64,000 bases of DNA, from assembly GCF_001676615.1 (NCBI RefSeq), contig NZ_LYXZ01000002.1:62001-126000 (forward strand), in the 5' to 3' direction. The DNA is from Labrys sp. WJW. GTDB lineage: Bacteria; Pseudomonadota; Alphaproteobacteria; Rhizobiales; Labraceae. The first letter of the stretch is position 1. Each line of letters begins with the position of its first letter. The notes under the pieces were generated by a model that did no database searches, was not told where the DNA came from, and saw nothing but the letters and a program-made list of their open reading frames with translations. Below, in pieces: positions 25,613-35,136 of the stretch. The position numbers and the translations under genes are program-made.

Positions 25613-26782
25613 ATGGCCTCGCGTACCGAACGTTCAGCCTTCAATGCCTGGTGGTGGACCGTCGATCGGCTGATGCTGATGACGATCCTGGCCCTGATGC
25701 TGACCGGTATCGTCCTCCTGCTGGCGGCGAGCCCCGCCGTCGCCGAACGTATCGGCATCTCCGACATGTTCCACTTCGTCAACCGCCAGGCTATGATGAT
25801 CCCGGTGGCCCTGATGGTAATGATCGGAATCTCTTTCCTGTCGCCGCAGTCCATCCGCCGGCTGGCGCTGGTGATGTTCCTGGTCTCGATCGCGCTTGTC
25901 GCGGCGACTCTGTTGTTCGGTGCGGAGGTGAAGGGCTCCAGGCGTTGGATCGCCGGTATCCAGCCTTCCGAATTCCTCAAGCCCGCCTTCGTCGTGCTGG
26001 CGGCCTGGCTGTTCTCCGAAAACGTCAAGCGGCCGGACGTTCCCGCCAACATCCTCGCCATGCTGTTGCTGGCCTGCTCGGCGGGACTGCTCATCCTGCA
26101 ACCCGACTTTGGCCAGACCATGCTGATCTCCATCGTCTGGGGCGCGCTGTTCTTCATGGCCGGGCTGCACTGGTTCTGGATGGTCGGGCTCGGCGGCGTC
26201 GGCGTCGTCGGCATCGTGGCCGCCTATCAGTTCATTCCGCACGTCACCTCGCGCATCGACCGCTTCCTCAAGCCGGAGGGGACCGATACCTTCCAGGTCG
26301 ACGTCGCGCGTGACGCCTTCCTGTCGGGCGGCTGGCTGGGCAAGGGGCCGGGCGAGGGCACCTACAAGCTGATCCTCCCGGATTCTCACACCGATTTCAT
26401 CATGGCGGTGACCGGCGAGGAATTCGGCCTTCTTTTCGTCATGGTGGTGGTGGCGATGTTCGCCCTCATCGTGCTGCGCGGCTTCTGGCATGCCTACAAG
26501 GTCGAAGATCCCTTCTGCCGCTTCGCCACTGCCGGCCTCACCCTTCTGTTCGGAATGCAATCCTCGATCAATCTGATGGTCAATCTCCACATGATGCCCG
26601 CCAAGGGCATGACGCTGCCCTTCATCTCCTATGGCGGCTCCTCGCTGATCTCGGTGGCCTATGGCATGGGCATGGTGCTGGCGCTCACCCGCCGCCGCCC
26701 GCGCACCGACATGCTCGAAAGCGCCTTCAGCTTCCGCGACCGCAGGGCCCAGGGCGCAGCCGGTATCGGATTGTCGTCGTGA
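25613..26782 (+). CDS. ftsW: lipid II polymerase FtsW (SEDS family)
   Basis: FtsW is the septal glycosyltransferase that works with FtsI. The 389-residue polytopic protein has about ten membrane spans and SEDS signatures: GSRRWI near residue 108, PSEFLKPAFVVLAAWLFSENVK, LLILQPDFGQTMLI, the periplasmic-loop GWLGKGPGEGTYKLILPDSHTDFIMAVTGEEFG with the catalytic-region Asp/Glu, and LPFISYGGSSLISVAYGMGMVLALTRR near the end. ATG 25613 is the normal start. The stop overlaps the GTG start of murG (26779). Four unrelated genes separate it from murD. Confidence 0.97.
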   Translation: MASRTERSAFNAWWWTVDRLMLMTILALMLTGIVLLLAASPAVAERIGISDMFHFVNRQAMMIPVALMVMIGISFLSPQSIRRLALVMFLVSIALVAATLLFGAEVKGSRRWIAGIQPSEFLKPAFVVLAAWLFSENVKRPDVPANILAMLLLACSAGLLILQPDFGQTMLISIVWGALFFMAGLHWFWMVGLGGVGVVGIVAAYQFIPHVTSRIDRFLKPEGTDTFQVDVARDAFLSGGWLGKGPGEGTYKLILPDSHTDFIMAVTGEEFGLLFVMVVVAMFALIVLRGFWHAYKVEDPFCRFATAGLTLLFGMQSSINLMVNLHMMPAKGMTLPFISYGGSSLISVAYGMGMVLALTRRRPRTDMLESAFSFRDRRAQGAAGIGLSS

Positions 26783-27870
26783 GTGGCAAGATCGTCCTGC
26801 TCTGTGCCGGCGGTACCGGCGGCCACCTGTTCCCGGCCGAAGCGCTGGCGGGAGCGCTCGTACCGCTCGGCTTCCGTCCGCATCTCGCCACTGACGAACG
26901 GGTGGAGCGCTACACCGGCACCTTTGCCTGGGAGGACATCCACGTCATCCCATCCGAGACCGTGCGTTCCCGCTCGCCGCTCGCCATGGCCAATACGCTC
27001 TGGCAGCTCGGCACGGGGACACTTTCGGCCTGGCGCATGCTGGGGCGTCTGGGCCCCGCCGTGGTGGTGGGTTTCGGCGGTTACCCGACCCTGCCGCCGC
27101 TGACGGCTGCTGCCTGGCGCAAGATCCCCACCATGATCCACGAGGCCAATGCGGTGATGGGCCGGGCCAACCGCATGCTGGCACCCAAGGTGACGCGCAT
27201 CGCCACCGGCTTTGCCGATGTGGCGATGATGGACAATGTGCCGAAATCGAAGCTCGTCCATACCGGCAACCCGGTCAGGCCGGCGGTGATGGAAGCGGCC
27301 AAGACGCCGTATCCGGATCTGGACGGGCCCATCAATCTGCTGGTGTTCGGCGGCAGCCAGGGAGCCGCCGTGATGTCGGCCATCGTGCCGTCGGCGATCG
27401 CGCGGCTTGACGAACCATTGCGCCGCCGGCTCAGCATCGTGCAGCAGGCGCGCCAGGAGGACCTTGCCGCCGTGCGCGAGACCTATGCCGGCCTCGGCGT
27501 TGCCGCGGACGTGCAGGACTTCTTTCGCGACCTGCCCGCCCGTATCGCGGGGGCTCATCTGGTGATCAGCCGCTCCGGGGCCTCCACCGTGGCGGAGCTT
27601 TCGGTCATCGGCCGCCCTTCGATCCTCGTGCCTCTGCCGGGGGCTCTCGACCAGGACCAGGCTGCCAATGCCCGTACGCTCGCCAATGTCGACGGTGCCC
27701 GGATGGTGATGCAGCCGGACTTCACCGCAGAGACCCTGGCGGCCGATCTCACGGCGCTGCTCGCCGACCCGGTGGGGCTGCAGGCCATGGCCGCCAATGC
27801 CCGGAACGCCGGCATTCCCGACGCTGCCGACCGCCTCGCCGACTGGGTGGTGAAGCTCGCGGCGATGTAA
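26779..27870 (+). CDS. murG: UDP-N-acetylglucosamine--lipid I N-acetylglucosaminyltransferase
   Basis: MurG makes lipid II at the cytosolic face of the membrane. The 363-residue GT-B enzyme starts with [21 protein letters not shown], whose GGTGGH is the first G-loop. It continues with [14 protein letters not shown] (second G-loop), [24 protein letters not shown] (third G-loop) and the C-terminal [34 protein letters not shown], the UDP-GlcNAc site. GTG 26779 overlaps the ftsW stop. A 166-bp gap with a 24-bp inverted repeat follows before murC. Confidence 0.98.
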   Translation: MSGKIVLLCAGGTGGHLFPAEALAGALVPLGFRPHLATDERVERYTGTFAWEDIHVIPSETVRSRSPLAMANTLWQLGTGTLSAWRMLGRLGPAVVVGFGGYPTLPPLTAAAWRKIPTMIHEANAVMGRANRMLAPKVTRIATGFADVAMMDNVPKSKLVHTGNPVRPAVMEAAKTPYPDLDGPINLLVFGGSQGAAVMSAIVPSAIARLDEPLRRRLSIVQQARQEDLAAVRETYAGLGVAADVQDFFRDLPARIAGAHLVISRSGASTVAELSVIGRPSILVPLPGALDQDQAANARTLANVDGARMVMQPDFTAETLAADLTALLADPVGLQAMAANARNAGIPDAADRLADWVVKLAAM

Positions 27871-27880
27871 CGGGGAGCTC

Positions 27881-27964
27881 TCGGAGCGGGGACATCCTGT
27901 CCGCCTCTTGGAGACGCCGCGCTTGCGAGACTGCGAAGAAGCGGACAGGAAGTCCGCGCTCCGA
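27881..27964. repeat. 24-bp inverted repeat between murG and murC
   Basis: Arms 27881-27904 and 27941-27964 match at 22 of 24 positions (outer TCGGAGCG, inner CTGTCCGC), with a 36-base spacer. The element begins ten bases after the murG stop and ends 72 bp before murC. Its GCGGAC/GTCCGC core recalls the hairpin at 6196. It could attenuate dcw transcription or be a miniature repeat element. Confidence 0.75.
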
Positions 27965-28036
27965 ATTTCCTCCAGATTTGCCTCCCGGCCCTGTCGCCCC
28001 TATACGAACCGAGATTCCACCTTTTCGAGAGACCTC

Positions 28037-29452
28037 ATGAAGCTGCCCCGTGAAATCGGTCCCATCCACTTTGTCGGCATCGGCGGCATCGGCATGTCCG
28101 GCATTGCCGAAGTGCTGGCCAATCTGGGCTACACGGTGCAGGGCTCGGATGCAGCCGACAATTACAACGTCAAGCGCCTGAAGGATAAGGGCGTGAAGAC
28201 CTTCATCGGCCATGCCGCCGAGAATATCGGCGACGCCGAGGTGGTGGTCGTCTCCACCGCGATAAAGCGCGACAATCCCGAACTTGTCGCCGCGCGCGAG
28301 AAGCGCCTGCCGGTGGTGCGGCGCGCGGAGATGCTGGCCGAGCTGATGCGATTGAAGACCTGCGTCTCCATTGCCGGCACGCATGGCAAGACCACCACGA
28401 CCTCACTGGTGGCCACGCTCCTCGATGCCGGCGGTTTCGACCCTACCGTGATCAATGGCGGCATCATCAACGCCTATGGCACCAATGCGCGCCTGGGCTC
28501 GAGCGACTGGATGGTGGTGGAAGCCGATGAAAGCGACGGCACCTTCCTCAAGCTGCCGACCGACGTCGCCATCGTCACCAATATCGATCCCGAGCATCTC
28601 GATCATTTCAAGACCTTCGATGCCATCAAGGATGCCTTCCGGGCTTTCGTCGAAAACATCCCCTTTTATGGCTTTGCCGTGATGTGCCTCGATCATCCCG
28701 TGGTTCAGGAACTGGTCGGCACCATCGAGGATCGCCGCGTCGTCACCTATGGCGAGAACCCGCAATCCGATGTGCGCCTGATGGACCTCGACCTCACAGG
28801 CGGGCGTTCGCGCTTTCGCGTGGTCATCCGCGACCGCAAGACCGGTGCGGTGGTCGAGCTTCCCGATCTCGGCCTGCCCATGCCGGGCGGCCACAACGCC
28901 CTCAACGCCACGGCCGCCATCGCCGTCGCCCATAATCTCGGCATGGATGCCGAGGCGATCCGCAAGGGGTTGGAGGGTTTCGGCGGCGTGAAGCGGCGCT
29001 TCACCCGCACCGGGGAATGGAACGGCGTTACCGTGTTCGATGATTACGGCCACCACCCCGTGGAAATTTCGGCCGTGCTCAAGGCGGCGCGCGCCTCGAC
29101 GACAGGGCAGGTGATCGCAGTGGTGCAGCCGCATCGCTACAGCCGCCTGGCGAGCCTGTTCAACGAGTTCTCGGCCTGTTTCAACGATGCCGACATGGTT
29201 GTGGTCGCCGATGTCTATGCGGCCGGCGAGACGCCGATTCCGGGCGCCGACAAGGAAGGCCTCGTCGCCGGCATCCGCGCGCGCGGCCACCGTCATGTCG
29301 TCGCGCTCGATGGTCCCGGTTCGCTCGCCGGCCTGGTCGCTTCGGCGGCCAAGCCCGGCGACTATGTGATCTGCCTCGGCGCCGGCAACATCACGCAATG
29401 GGCCTATGCATTGCCGGGGGAACTGGCAGCGCTGGACGGCAAACCGGCCTGA
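28037..29452 (+). CDS. murC: UDP-N-acetylmuramate--L-alanine ligase
   Basis: MurC adds L-alanine to UDP-MurNAc, the first ligase step. The 471-residue protein begins [27 protein letters not shown], the family-typical N-terminus, followed by VQGSDAADN, the ATP loop [17 protein letters not shown] at about residues 113-129, [14 protein letters not shown] (DESD motif), [10 protein letters not shown], and [19 protein letters not shown] in the C-terminal domain. ATG 28037 follows GAGAGACC; the longer frame upstream lies over the inverted repeat and has no similarity. The alkD-like gene follows 41 bp on. Confidence 0.98.
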   Translation: MKLPREIGPIHFVGIGGIGMSGIAEVLANLGYTVQGSDAADNYNVKRLKDKGVKTFIGHAAENIGDAEVVVVSTAIKRDNPELVAAREKRLPVVRRAEMLAELMRLKTCVSIAGTHGKTTTTSLVATLLDAGGFDPTVINGGIINAYGTNARLGSSDWMVVEADESDGTFLKLPTDVAIVTNIDPEHLDHFKTFDAIKDAFRAFVENIPFYGFAVMCLDHPVVQELVGTIEDRRVVTYGENPQSDVRLMDLDLTGGRSRFRVVIRDRKTGAVVELPDLGLPMPGGHNALNATAAIAVAHNLGMDAEAIRKGLEGFGGVKRRFTRTGEWNGVTVFDDYGHHPVEISAVLKAARASTTGQVIAVVQPHRYSRLASLFNEFSACFNDADMVVVADVYAAGETPIPGADKEGLVAGIRARGHRHVVALDGPGSLAGLVASAAKPGDYVICLGAGNITQWAYALPGELAALDGKPA

Positions 29453-29493
29453 GCGTCGAATGCCCCCAAACGGGGGCGTGGTCGGAGGGGAAC

Positions 29494-30171
29494 ATGAGCC
29501 TCGCCGAGATGATACATGCACGTCTGGCGGCCGCTGCCGATCCCTCACGTGCGCCGGGCATGCAGGCCTATATGAAGTCGGCGATGCCCTATCTGGGCGT
29601 CTCTGCCGTGCCGCTCAGGCAGATTTGCAAGACCATCTTCGCAGATCTGCGCTTCGAGACCGCCGGGCATTGGCAGGCGGAGGTTCTCGCGATCTGGCGT
29701 GGCGCCCGGTTTCGTGAAGAGCGCTATGCCGCCGTCGAACTGAGCGGCCTGCGTGCCGCCAGGGCGTTCCAGCGCTTCGATGTCCTGCCGATGTATGAGG
29801 AAATGATCGTCAGCGGCGCCTGGTGGGACTATGTCGATGCCATCGCCGCGCATCGCCTCCTGCCGATCCTGCGCAATGATGGCGCGGCGATGCGGCAGGC
29901 CATGCTCGCCTGGGCCGTCGACGCCAATATGTGGAAGCGCCGAAGTGCGATCCTCTGCCAGCTCGACGCCAAGGCGCAGATCGATCTCGAACTCCTCTAT
30001 GCTTGCATCGCTCCGTCGCTCGGCTCCAAGGAATTCTTCCTGCGCAAGGCGATCGGCTGGGCCCTCAGGCACCATGCACGCATCGATCCCGTGGAGGTCG
30101 CCCGTTACGTCGACGAGCATCCCGAACTCAGCAATCTCAGCCGCCGCGAGGCTTTGAAGCATATCGCATGA
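29494..30171 (+). CDS. DNA alkylation repair protein (AlkD-like)
   Basis: This 225-residue all-helical HEAT-like-repeat protein matches the DNA_alkylation family; AlkD glycosylases excise bulky or cationic N3/N7-alkylpurines. Characteristic blocks are MPYLGVSAVPLRQICKTIF (residues about 30-48), REERYAAVELSGL, the active-site region SGAWWDYVDAIAAHRL with the Trp/Asp pair, NMWKRRSAILCQL with the DNA-contacting Arg pair, and FFLRKAIGWALRHHARIDP. ATG 29494 has GGAGGGG upstream. The gene continues the murC direction but has no known link to wall synthesis; its presence between murC and murB is unusual. Confidence 0.87.
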   Translation: MSLAEMIHARLAAAADPSRAPGMQAYMKSAMPYLGVSAVPLRQICKTIFADLRFETAGHWQAEVLAIWRGARFREERYAAVELSGLRAARAFQRFDVLPMYEEMIVSGAWWDYVDAIAAHRLLPILRNDGAAMRQAMLAWAVDANMWKRRSAILCQLDAKAQIDLELLYACIAPSLGSKEFFLRKAIGWALRHHARIDPVEVARYVDEHPELSNLSRREALKHIA

Positions 30172-30247
30172 TGAGAGAAGGCAAAATTTCGGTGTGCCGA
30201 TCTCGACCAGGCAGCTTCTCCCCCTGGTGTCTTTCCGACAGCGGGCG

Positions 30248-30796
30248 TCAGCTCTGCCCCGAGTGCGTTGGATAACCGGCGGCGGCGAGGATCGCCGCCA
30301 AGTCACCATCGGTTTGCCGGTGCAGTTCGAGCAGGGCCCGATAGGGATCGCCTTTCAGGCGCAGGGCCGTGGCGAAGGCGGGTTCGGTTTTCAGGCCGGC
30401 GCGGCGATGACGCATGACGTTGCCGCGGAATGACTCTCCCCCCAGCGCGAGCAAGCGCCGCTCCACCACGAAATGGCGCCAGCCAGCCTGTTCGGACACC
30501 GGCTGGATGGAAGCGAAGATCTCGAAGCACCAGCCCTCCGCCGAAAAGGTGGCGATCACCGGCCGCCCGCTGCCGGTCCATTGATGGACGGAGAAGGCTG
30601 CCTTTCCGGCAAGAGCCTCCCAGACTGTCCGGGTGAAGGCGAGGGTATCCGGGGCGTGGCAGAGGATATCGATATCGCTGGCGGGCAGGTCGACGCCGAG
30701 AGGGGGCGTGCCCGCGACATGTGGATCATAGGCCTGCAACAATTCGAGCAGCCTGGTTGCCTGCAGGGCCTGCGCATAGCCCGGCCTTGCCGTCAT
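30248..30796 (-). CDS. DUF4269 family nucleotidyltransferase-like protein
   Basis: A 182-residue protein whose GTPPLGVDLPASDIDILCHA segment (residues about 29-48) has the DxD metal motif of the polymerase-beta-like nucleotidyltransferase fold, as in DUF4269. Other family blocks are AFSVHQWTGSGRPVIATFSAEGWCFEIFASIQPVSEQAGWRHFVVERRLLAL, with a possible third acidic residue in FEIFAS, and LKTEPAFATALRLKGDPYRALLEL. Activity and substrate are not known. Its ATG overlaps the stop of the upstream gene by four bases, so the two NTase-like genes form one operon against the dcw direction. Confidence 0.82.
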   Translation of the reverse strand: MTARPGYAQALQATRLLELLQAYDPHVAGTPPLGVDLPASDIDILCHAPDTLAFTRTVWEALAGKAAFSVHQWTGSGRPVIATFSAEGWCFEIFASIQPVSEQAGWRHFVVERRLLALGGESFRGNVMRHRRAGLKTEPAFATALRLKGDPYRALLELHRQTDGDLAAILAAAGYPTHSGQS

Positions 30797-31380
30797 GGCT
30801 GCAGGTCCACCAGGCGCAATTCGGGCCAGATCGCCTTGGCGCGTGCCGCCTTGGCGGCCAGGCCCTTGTCGCCGCGGCGTCCCGGATTGGGGCGGATCAC
30901 CATGCCGAAGACGTCGTCGAGGCCGAAGGGGGCGGCGATGTCGATACTGCCGTCATCCTCGAGGCGAATGCCGACGGCATGCACGATGGCGGCATAATGC
31001 CCGAACGCCTCGTCGGCCGAGGCAAGCTGCGGGTAGGGCAGGCCGAAGCGCTGCTCGAACCACAGATGCACCCGGGCCTGGTTGCGGATCTCCACCGGCC
31101 AGCGGCCGCCGAACGCCGCCTCTGCGCGCCTGATCACCCCATCCTCCGCTTCCCAGCTCACATCGCCCGCGTCGAAATAGATGAGATCATAATCCTTGAT
31201 GCCGGTCCCGGCGGGTTTCCCGGTCAGGCTGTTCCACACCGTCTGGTAGACGCAGCCGGCCGCCAGCCGCCATTGCGGCAGGCGAAAGGCGCGGGCGACG
31301 GCAAGGAAGGCCATCAGGCCCTCATCCGCCCGGACGATGGCGCGCAGGCGCTCTTCAAGGCAGGCGTGTCGATGCGGCAA
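30793..31380 (-). CDS. nucleotidyltransferase family protein (NTP_transf_6/COG3575 type)
   Basis: A 195-residue protein with GCVYQTVWNSLTGKPAGTGIKDYDLIYFDAGDVSWEAED (residues about 42-80), where the DYDLIYFD acidic motif marks a nucleotidyltransferase-like fold, and VEIRNQARVHLWFEQRFG further on. This pattern is typical of the former DUF925 family. The frame opens at TTG 31380 behind a weak GAG; no ATG lies before the conserved helix, so the start is uncertain. Biochemical role unknown. It overlaps the DUF4269 gene by four bases and is divergent from murB. Confidence 0.82.
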   Translation of the reverse strand: MPHRHACLEERLRAIVRADEGLMAFLAVARAFRLPQWRLAAGCVYQTVWNSLTGKPAGTGIKDYDLIYFDAGDVSWEAEDGVIRRAEAAFGGRWPVEIRNQARVHLWFEQRFGLPYPQLASADEAFGHYAAIVHAVGIRLEDDGSIDIAAPFGLDDVFGMVIRPNPGRRGDKGLAAKAARAKAIWPELRLVDLQP

Positions 31381-31513
31381 AACTCAATCGTCCTGGCAGA
31401 ATCGCTGGGCTTTTCCGTGAATGTAGGCAATAAAGCCGGCATTCCAAACCACTGATCGCCGCGGGATCTTTTCGGATCCCATAACCTTCCCGTCCCATGA
31501 TCTTCCCCATTCC

Positions 31514-32431
31514 ATGACCTTTCCCGACCTCATTCCCTCGCTGCGCCCGCTGATGCCGGCACTGCGCGGCACGCTCGAAGCCAATGCGCCGATGGCGCCG
31601 CTCTCTTGGTTCCGTACCGGCGGCCCGGCCCAGGTGCTGTTCACGCCTGTGGACGAGGAGGATCTGGCGCAGTTCATGGCGGGATTGCCCACGGACATTG
31701 CCTGGCTGGTGGTAGGGCTCGGCTCCAATCTCCTGGTGCGCGATGGCGGCTTCGAGGGCGTGGTCATCCGCCTGGGCAAGGGCTTCGGCTCCATTGTCGT
31801 CGATGGCTTGACCATCACGGCCGGCGCCGGCGCACCCGACGTGAAGGTGGCGCGCGCGGCGGCGGAGGCCGGTATCACCGGCCTGTCCTTCCTGCGCGGC
31901 ATTCCCGGAGCGATCGGCGGTGCCTTGCGGATGAATGGGGGTGCCTATGGCGGCGAGACCAAGGATTTCTTCGTCTCGGCGCGCGCGGTCGGCCGCGACG
32001 GTTCGATCCTGACCTATGACGCCCCCGCCATGGGCTTCAGCTATCGCCGCTGCGCCGTGCCGGCGGATGTGGTGTTTACCCAGGCGACATTCCGGGGCGA
32101 GGCGGGGGACCGCGAGGCGATCTTGGCGCAGATGCAGAAGATCACCGAAACCCGCTCATCCTCCCAGCCGGTGAATACCCGCACCGGTGGCTCGACCTTC
32201 AAGAATCCGCCCGGCCATTCAGCCTGGAAACTGGTCGACGAGGCCGGTTGCCGCGGCCTGACCGTCGGCGGCGCCCAGGTCTCGCCGATGCACACCAATT
32301 TCCTGGTCAATCTCGGCACGGCCAGCTCCGCCGATATCGAGATGCTGGGCGAGACCGTGCGTGAGCGCGTCAGGGATCATTCGGGCATCGAACTCGAATG
32401 GGAAATCAAGCGCGTGGGGCTGACGGCCTGA
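31514..32431 (+). CDS. murB: UDP-N-acetylenolpyruvoylglucosamine reductase
   Basis: This FAD enzyme reduces UDP-GlcNAc-enolpyruvate to UDP-MurNAc. The 305-residue protein shows the substrate Arg/Tyr region SWFRTGGPAQVLF, the FAD-binding LVVGLGSNLLVRDGGFEGVVIRLG, GLSFLRGIPGAIGGALRMNGGAYGGETKDFF, FSYRRCAVPADVVFTQATF and the active-site QPVNTRTGGSTFKNPPGHSAWKLVDEAG block, where the Ser of GGSTFKNP is the proton donor. The length fits the type I or Rhizobiales form. In relatives ddl follows; here a 247-bp gap leads straight to ftsQ. Confidence 0.98.
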   Translation: MTFPDLIPSLRPLMPALRGTLEANAPMAPLSWFRTGGPAQVLFTPVDEEDLAQFMAGLPTDIAWLVVGLGSNLLVRDGGFEGVVIRLGKGFGSIVVDGLTITAGAGAPDVKVARAAAEAGITGLSFLRGIPGAIGGALRMNGGAYGGETKDFFVSARAVGRDGSILTYDAPAMGFSYRRCAVPADVVFTQATFRGEAGDREAILAQMQKITETRSSSQPVNTRTGGSTFKNPPGHSAWKLVDEAGCRGLTVGGAQVSPMHTNFLVNLGTASSADIEMLGETVRERVRDHSGIELEWEIKRVGLTA

Positions 32432-32678
32432 CTTTGCCGGGGCCGCTACCTGCCCTTGCGGCAGGTCCAGACCAGGACATTGTCGATTTCGAAGCCGCGC
32501 CAGAGCCTAATGCAGCAAAGCTGAAGCGCCGCTAACCGATTGTTTACCGATTTGTCCGAAAGCTAACCTTAATGGGGCATGAAGCATTTCCCGCTTGAGG
32601 GGGGTGGTCAGCTCCTGAGATCGCCCTTCAAAAGACCGTCCTAACGGGTGGTTCCTCAAGTGCGTTGGCTTCGAGCAT

Positions 32679-33575
32679 ATGCTGCGTTTTTTCAATCTGT
32701 CCTCCCTGCGCCAAGCCGGATTCACGACCAGAACGTTCGTGGATCAGCGCTCGTCGCGGCTGCAGCGTCTGCTGGCAAAGCCCCCGCGGGGATTGGGGCT
32801 CATGCTGTCGGCCGGCTTTCTGGTGGGAACCATCGTCTATGGTGCCCAGACCGGACCGGTCTGGCCGCAGATGAAGGTTCAATATGGCGCGCCGCTCGAC
32901 ATGGCGGCCAATCTGTTCGGTTTCCGGGTCGAGACCGTCGCCGTCACCGGCCAGCGCGAGCTGACGGATCAGAAGATCTTCGCCGCCGCCGGGGTCACCA
33001 ACACCTCGTCCCTGCTGTTCCTCGATGCCGAGGCGGCTCGCGAGGGGCTCGAGAAGTTGCCGCTGGTGAAGTCGGCCCAGGTTCGCAAGCTGTTTCCCTC
33101 CACGCTCTCGGTCACCATCGAGGAGCGTGCCCCTTATGCCCTGTGGCAGCGTGACGGCTCGGTCAGCGTGATCGCCGAAGACGGCGTCGTCATCGAGGAT
33201 CATGTCGAGGCCCGTTTTGCCGCTCTGCCGCTGGTGGTGGGCGAGGGGGCCGACAAGCGGGCCAGCGAGATCGTCGCGGCGGTTGCCGCTACGCCGGAGC
33301 TGACCGGCCGGGTCAGGGGCGCGACGCTCGTTTCCCAGCGCCGCTGGAATCTCACGCTCGATAATGGCGTGGTCGTTCGCCTTCCCGAGGACAATCCGGA
33401 CCAGGCCTTGAAGAGCCTGGCTGGTCTCGAGCGGAAGGGCAAGGTTTTGGAAAAGGACATTTTGGCAGTCGACATGCGTATGCCCGATCGCGCTACCTTT
33501 CGTTTGAGTGAGCAGGCTGCGGCTGCCCGGGCCGACGCGCTGTCCAAGAAGAAGGCAAAGGGGGGCCGCGCATGA
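32679..33575 (+). CDS. ftsQ: cell division protein FtsQ
   Basis: A bitopic scaffold linking FtsA/FtsZ to the periplasmic division complex. The 298-residue product has a cytosolic N-terminus, one membrane span at about residues 43-60 (GLMLSAGFLVGTIVYGA), the POTRA domain (VETVAVTGQRELTDQKIFAAAGV, about 85-107) and the FtsQ/DivIB domain (LPLVKSAQVRKLFPSTLSVTIEERAPYALWQ). Start ATG 32679 lacks a strong ribosome-binding site. Upstream at 32532-32546 lies CTAA-N7-TTTA, a degenerate CtrA-like pair. The stop overlaps the ftsA start. Confidence 0.95.
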   Translation: MLRFFNLSSLRQAGFTTRTFVDQRSSRLQRLLAKPPRGLGLMLSAGFLVGTIVYGAQTGPVWPQMKVQYGAPLDMAANLFGFRVETVAVTGQRELTDQKIFAAAGVTNTSSLLFLDAEAAREGLEKLPLVKSAQVRKLFPSTLSVTIEERAPYALWQRDGSVSVIAEDGVVIEDHVEARFAALPLVVGEGADKRASEIVAAVAATPELTGRVRGATLVSQRRWNLTLDNGVVVRLPEDNPDQALKSLAGLERKGKVLEKDILAVDMRMPDRATFRLSEQAAAARADALSKKKAKGGRA

Positions 33576-34897
33576 GCCCCTTCGAGAATGGCCTGACCCC
33601 CAAGCTCAAGCCGCTGGCGCCGCGTCGCACCACGGTGATGTCGGTGCTCGACGTCGGCACCAACAAGATCGTCTGCCTGATCGCGCGGCTGCGTCCGCTC
33701 GAAGGGGCCGATCTCCTGCCGGGCCGCAGCCACCAGGCCCAGATCCTGGGCATCGGCCATCAGCGTTCGCGCGGGCTGAAGTCGGGCGCCGTCGTCGACA
33801 TGGAGGCCGCCGAACAGGCGATCCGCCATGCGGTCGATGCCGCCGAGCGCATGGCCGGGGTGCGGGTGGACTCGGTGATCGTCAACATTTCCTGTGGGCG
33901 GGTGGCGAGCGAGCACTATTCGGCCACGGTGGAAGTCGGCGGCCATCAGGTTTGCGATCTCGACATTCATCGCGTTCTCGACGCCGGTGCCAGCCATTCG
34001 GTGCGTGACGGACGCGCCGTGCTGCATTCGCTGCCGATCGGCCATATGCTCGACGGTGTCGGTGGCATCTCCGACCCCAGGGGCATGCTGGGCCGCCAAC
34101 TCGGTGTCGACATGCATGTGGTGACGGCGGAGTCCACGCCGGCCAAGAACTTGATGCTCGCCATCGAGCGCTGCCATCTCCATGTCGAGGCAATGGTCGC
34201 TACGCCCTATGCCGCCGGCCTGTCGGCTCTCGTCGACGACGAGACCGAGATGGGCGTGACCCTGATCGACATGGGCGCTGGCACCACCTCGGTCGCCGTC
34301 TTTGCCAATCGCGCCTTCGTGCATGCCGACAGCCTGCCGGTGGGCGGGGCGCATGTCACGACCGACGTGGCGCGCGGCCTGTCGACCAAGCTGTCGGAGG
34401 CCGAGCGCCTGAAGGTTCTCTATGGCGCCACCATCGCCAGCCCTTCGGACGATCGCGAGACCATCGCCGTGCCGCCCGTCGGGGACGAGCAGGGCGACGG
34501 CATCCATCACGTGCCACGCTCTCGTCTGGTACGGATTATCCGTCCGCGCATCGAGGAAATCCTCGAAATGGTGCGCGACCGCCTGCGCGGGTCCGGTGCC
34601 TGGGCCGAGGCGGGCCGCCGCGTCGTGCTGACGGGCGGTGCCTGCCAGTTGACGGGCACGGTGGAACTGGCGCGCAAGATTTTGGATCGGCAGGTCCGCA
34701 TCGGGCGTCCGCTCGGGATCGCCGGCATGCCCGAGGCGGCCAAGGGGCCACCTTTCGCTACGGCAGCTGGCTTGCTGGTCTATCCGCAGATTGCCGGAGT
34801 CGAGCATTTCGAACCGCAGGTTCGGACGCGTGCGCAAGCTACCGGAACAGACGGTTATTTCGGTCGGGTCGGACGTTGGTTGAAACACAGTTTCTAA
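33572..34897 (+). CDS. ftsA: cell division protein FtsA
   Basis: This actin-like ATPase tethers FtsZ to the membrane. The 441-residue protein has MSVLDVGTNKIVCLIARL (phosphate-1 region, about residues 23-40), the SHS2/1C domain (RVDSVIVNISCGRVASEHYSATVEVGG), GVTLIDMGAGTTSVAVFANRAF (phosphate-2), VVLTGGACQLTGTVELARKIL (adenosine motif) and a C-terminal amphipathic tail ending GYFGRVGRWLKHSF, the membrane-targeting helix. ATG 33572 overlaps the ftsQ stop by four bases. A 239-bp AT-richer gap separates it from ftsZ, which probably has its own promoter there. Confidence 0.97.
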   Translation: MSPFENGLTPKLKPLAPRRTTVMSVLDVGTNKIVCLIARLRPLEGADLLPGRSHQAQILGIGHQRSRGLKSGAVVDMEAAEQAIRHAVDAAERMAGVRVDSVIVNISCGRVASEHYSATVEVGGHQVCDLDIHRVLDAGASHSVRDGRAVLHSLPIGHMLDGVGGISDPRGMLGRQLGVDMHVVTAESTPAKNLMLAIERCHLHVEAMVATPYAAGLSALVDDETEMGVTLIDMGAGTTSVAVFANRAFVHADSLPVGGAHVTTDVARGLSTKLSEAERLKVLYGATIASPSDDRETIAVPPVGDEQGDGIHHVPRSRLVRIIRPRIEEILEMVRDRLRGSGAWAEAGRRVVLTGGACQLTGTVELARKILDRQVRIGRPLGIAGMPEAAKGPPFATAAGLLVYPQIAGVEHFEPQVRTRAQATGTDGYFGRVGRWLKHSF

Positions 34898-35136
34898 ACT
34901 TCGATTTGCAAAAGGGAAATCGAGTTTCGAATCGCAAAGGTAACGTTGAGACATGAAGAATGGTCGGTTTTTCAAGGCCATTTTGACTAATTTTTCCGGT
35001 CAAATTTAGCCGGATTACACAAATGCCTGCTTCGCAAATCAGTAACTTTCTGATTCAAAGGGCAGGAAGGGGTCGTAAGGCCTTGATGAAGGTCAATTAA
35101 GGGGCGCGGCGACGCGTCTTGCAAAAGAGGCGAACC

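Noticed and set aside
27908..28036. 43-codon N-terminal extension of murC
   Set aside because: It overlaps the inverted repeat and lacks similarity; [17 protein letters not shown] at 28037 is the family start and has a ribosome-binding site.
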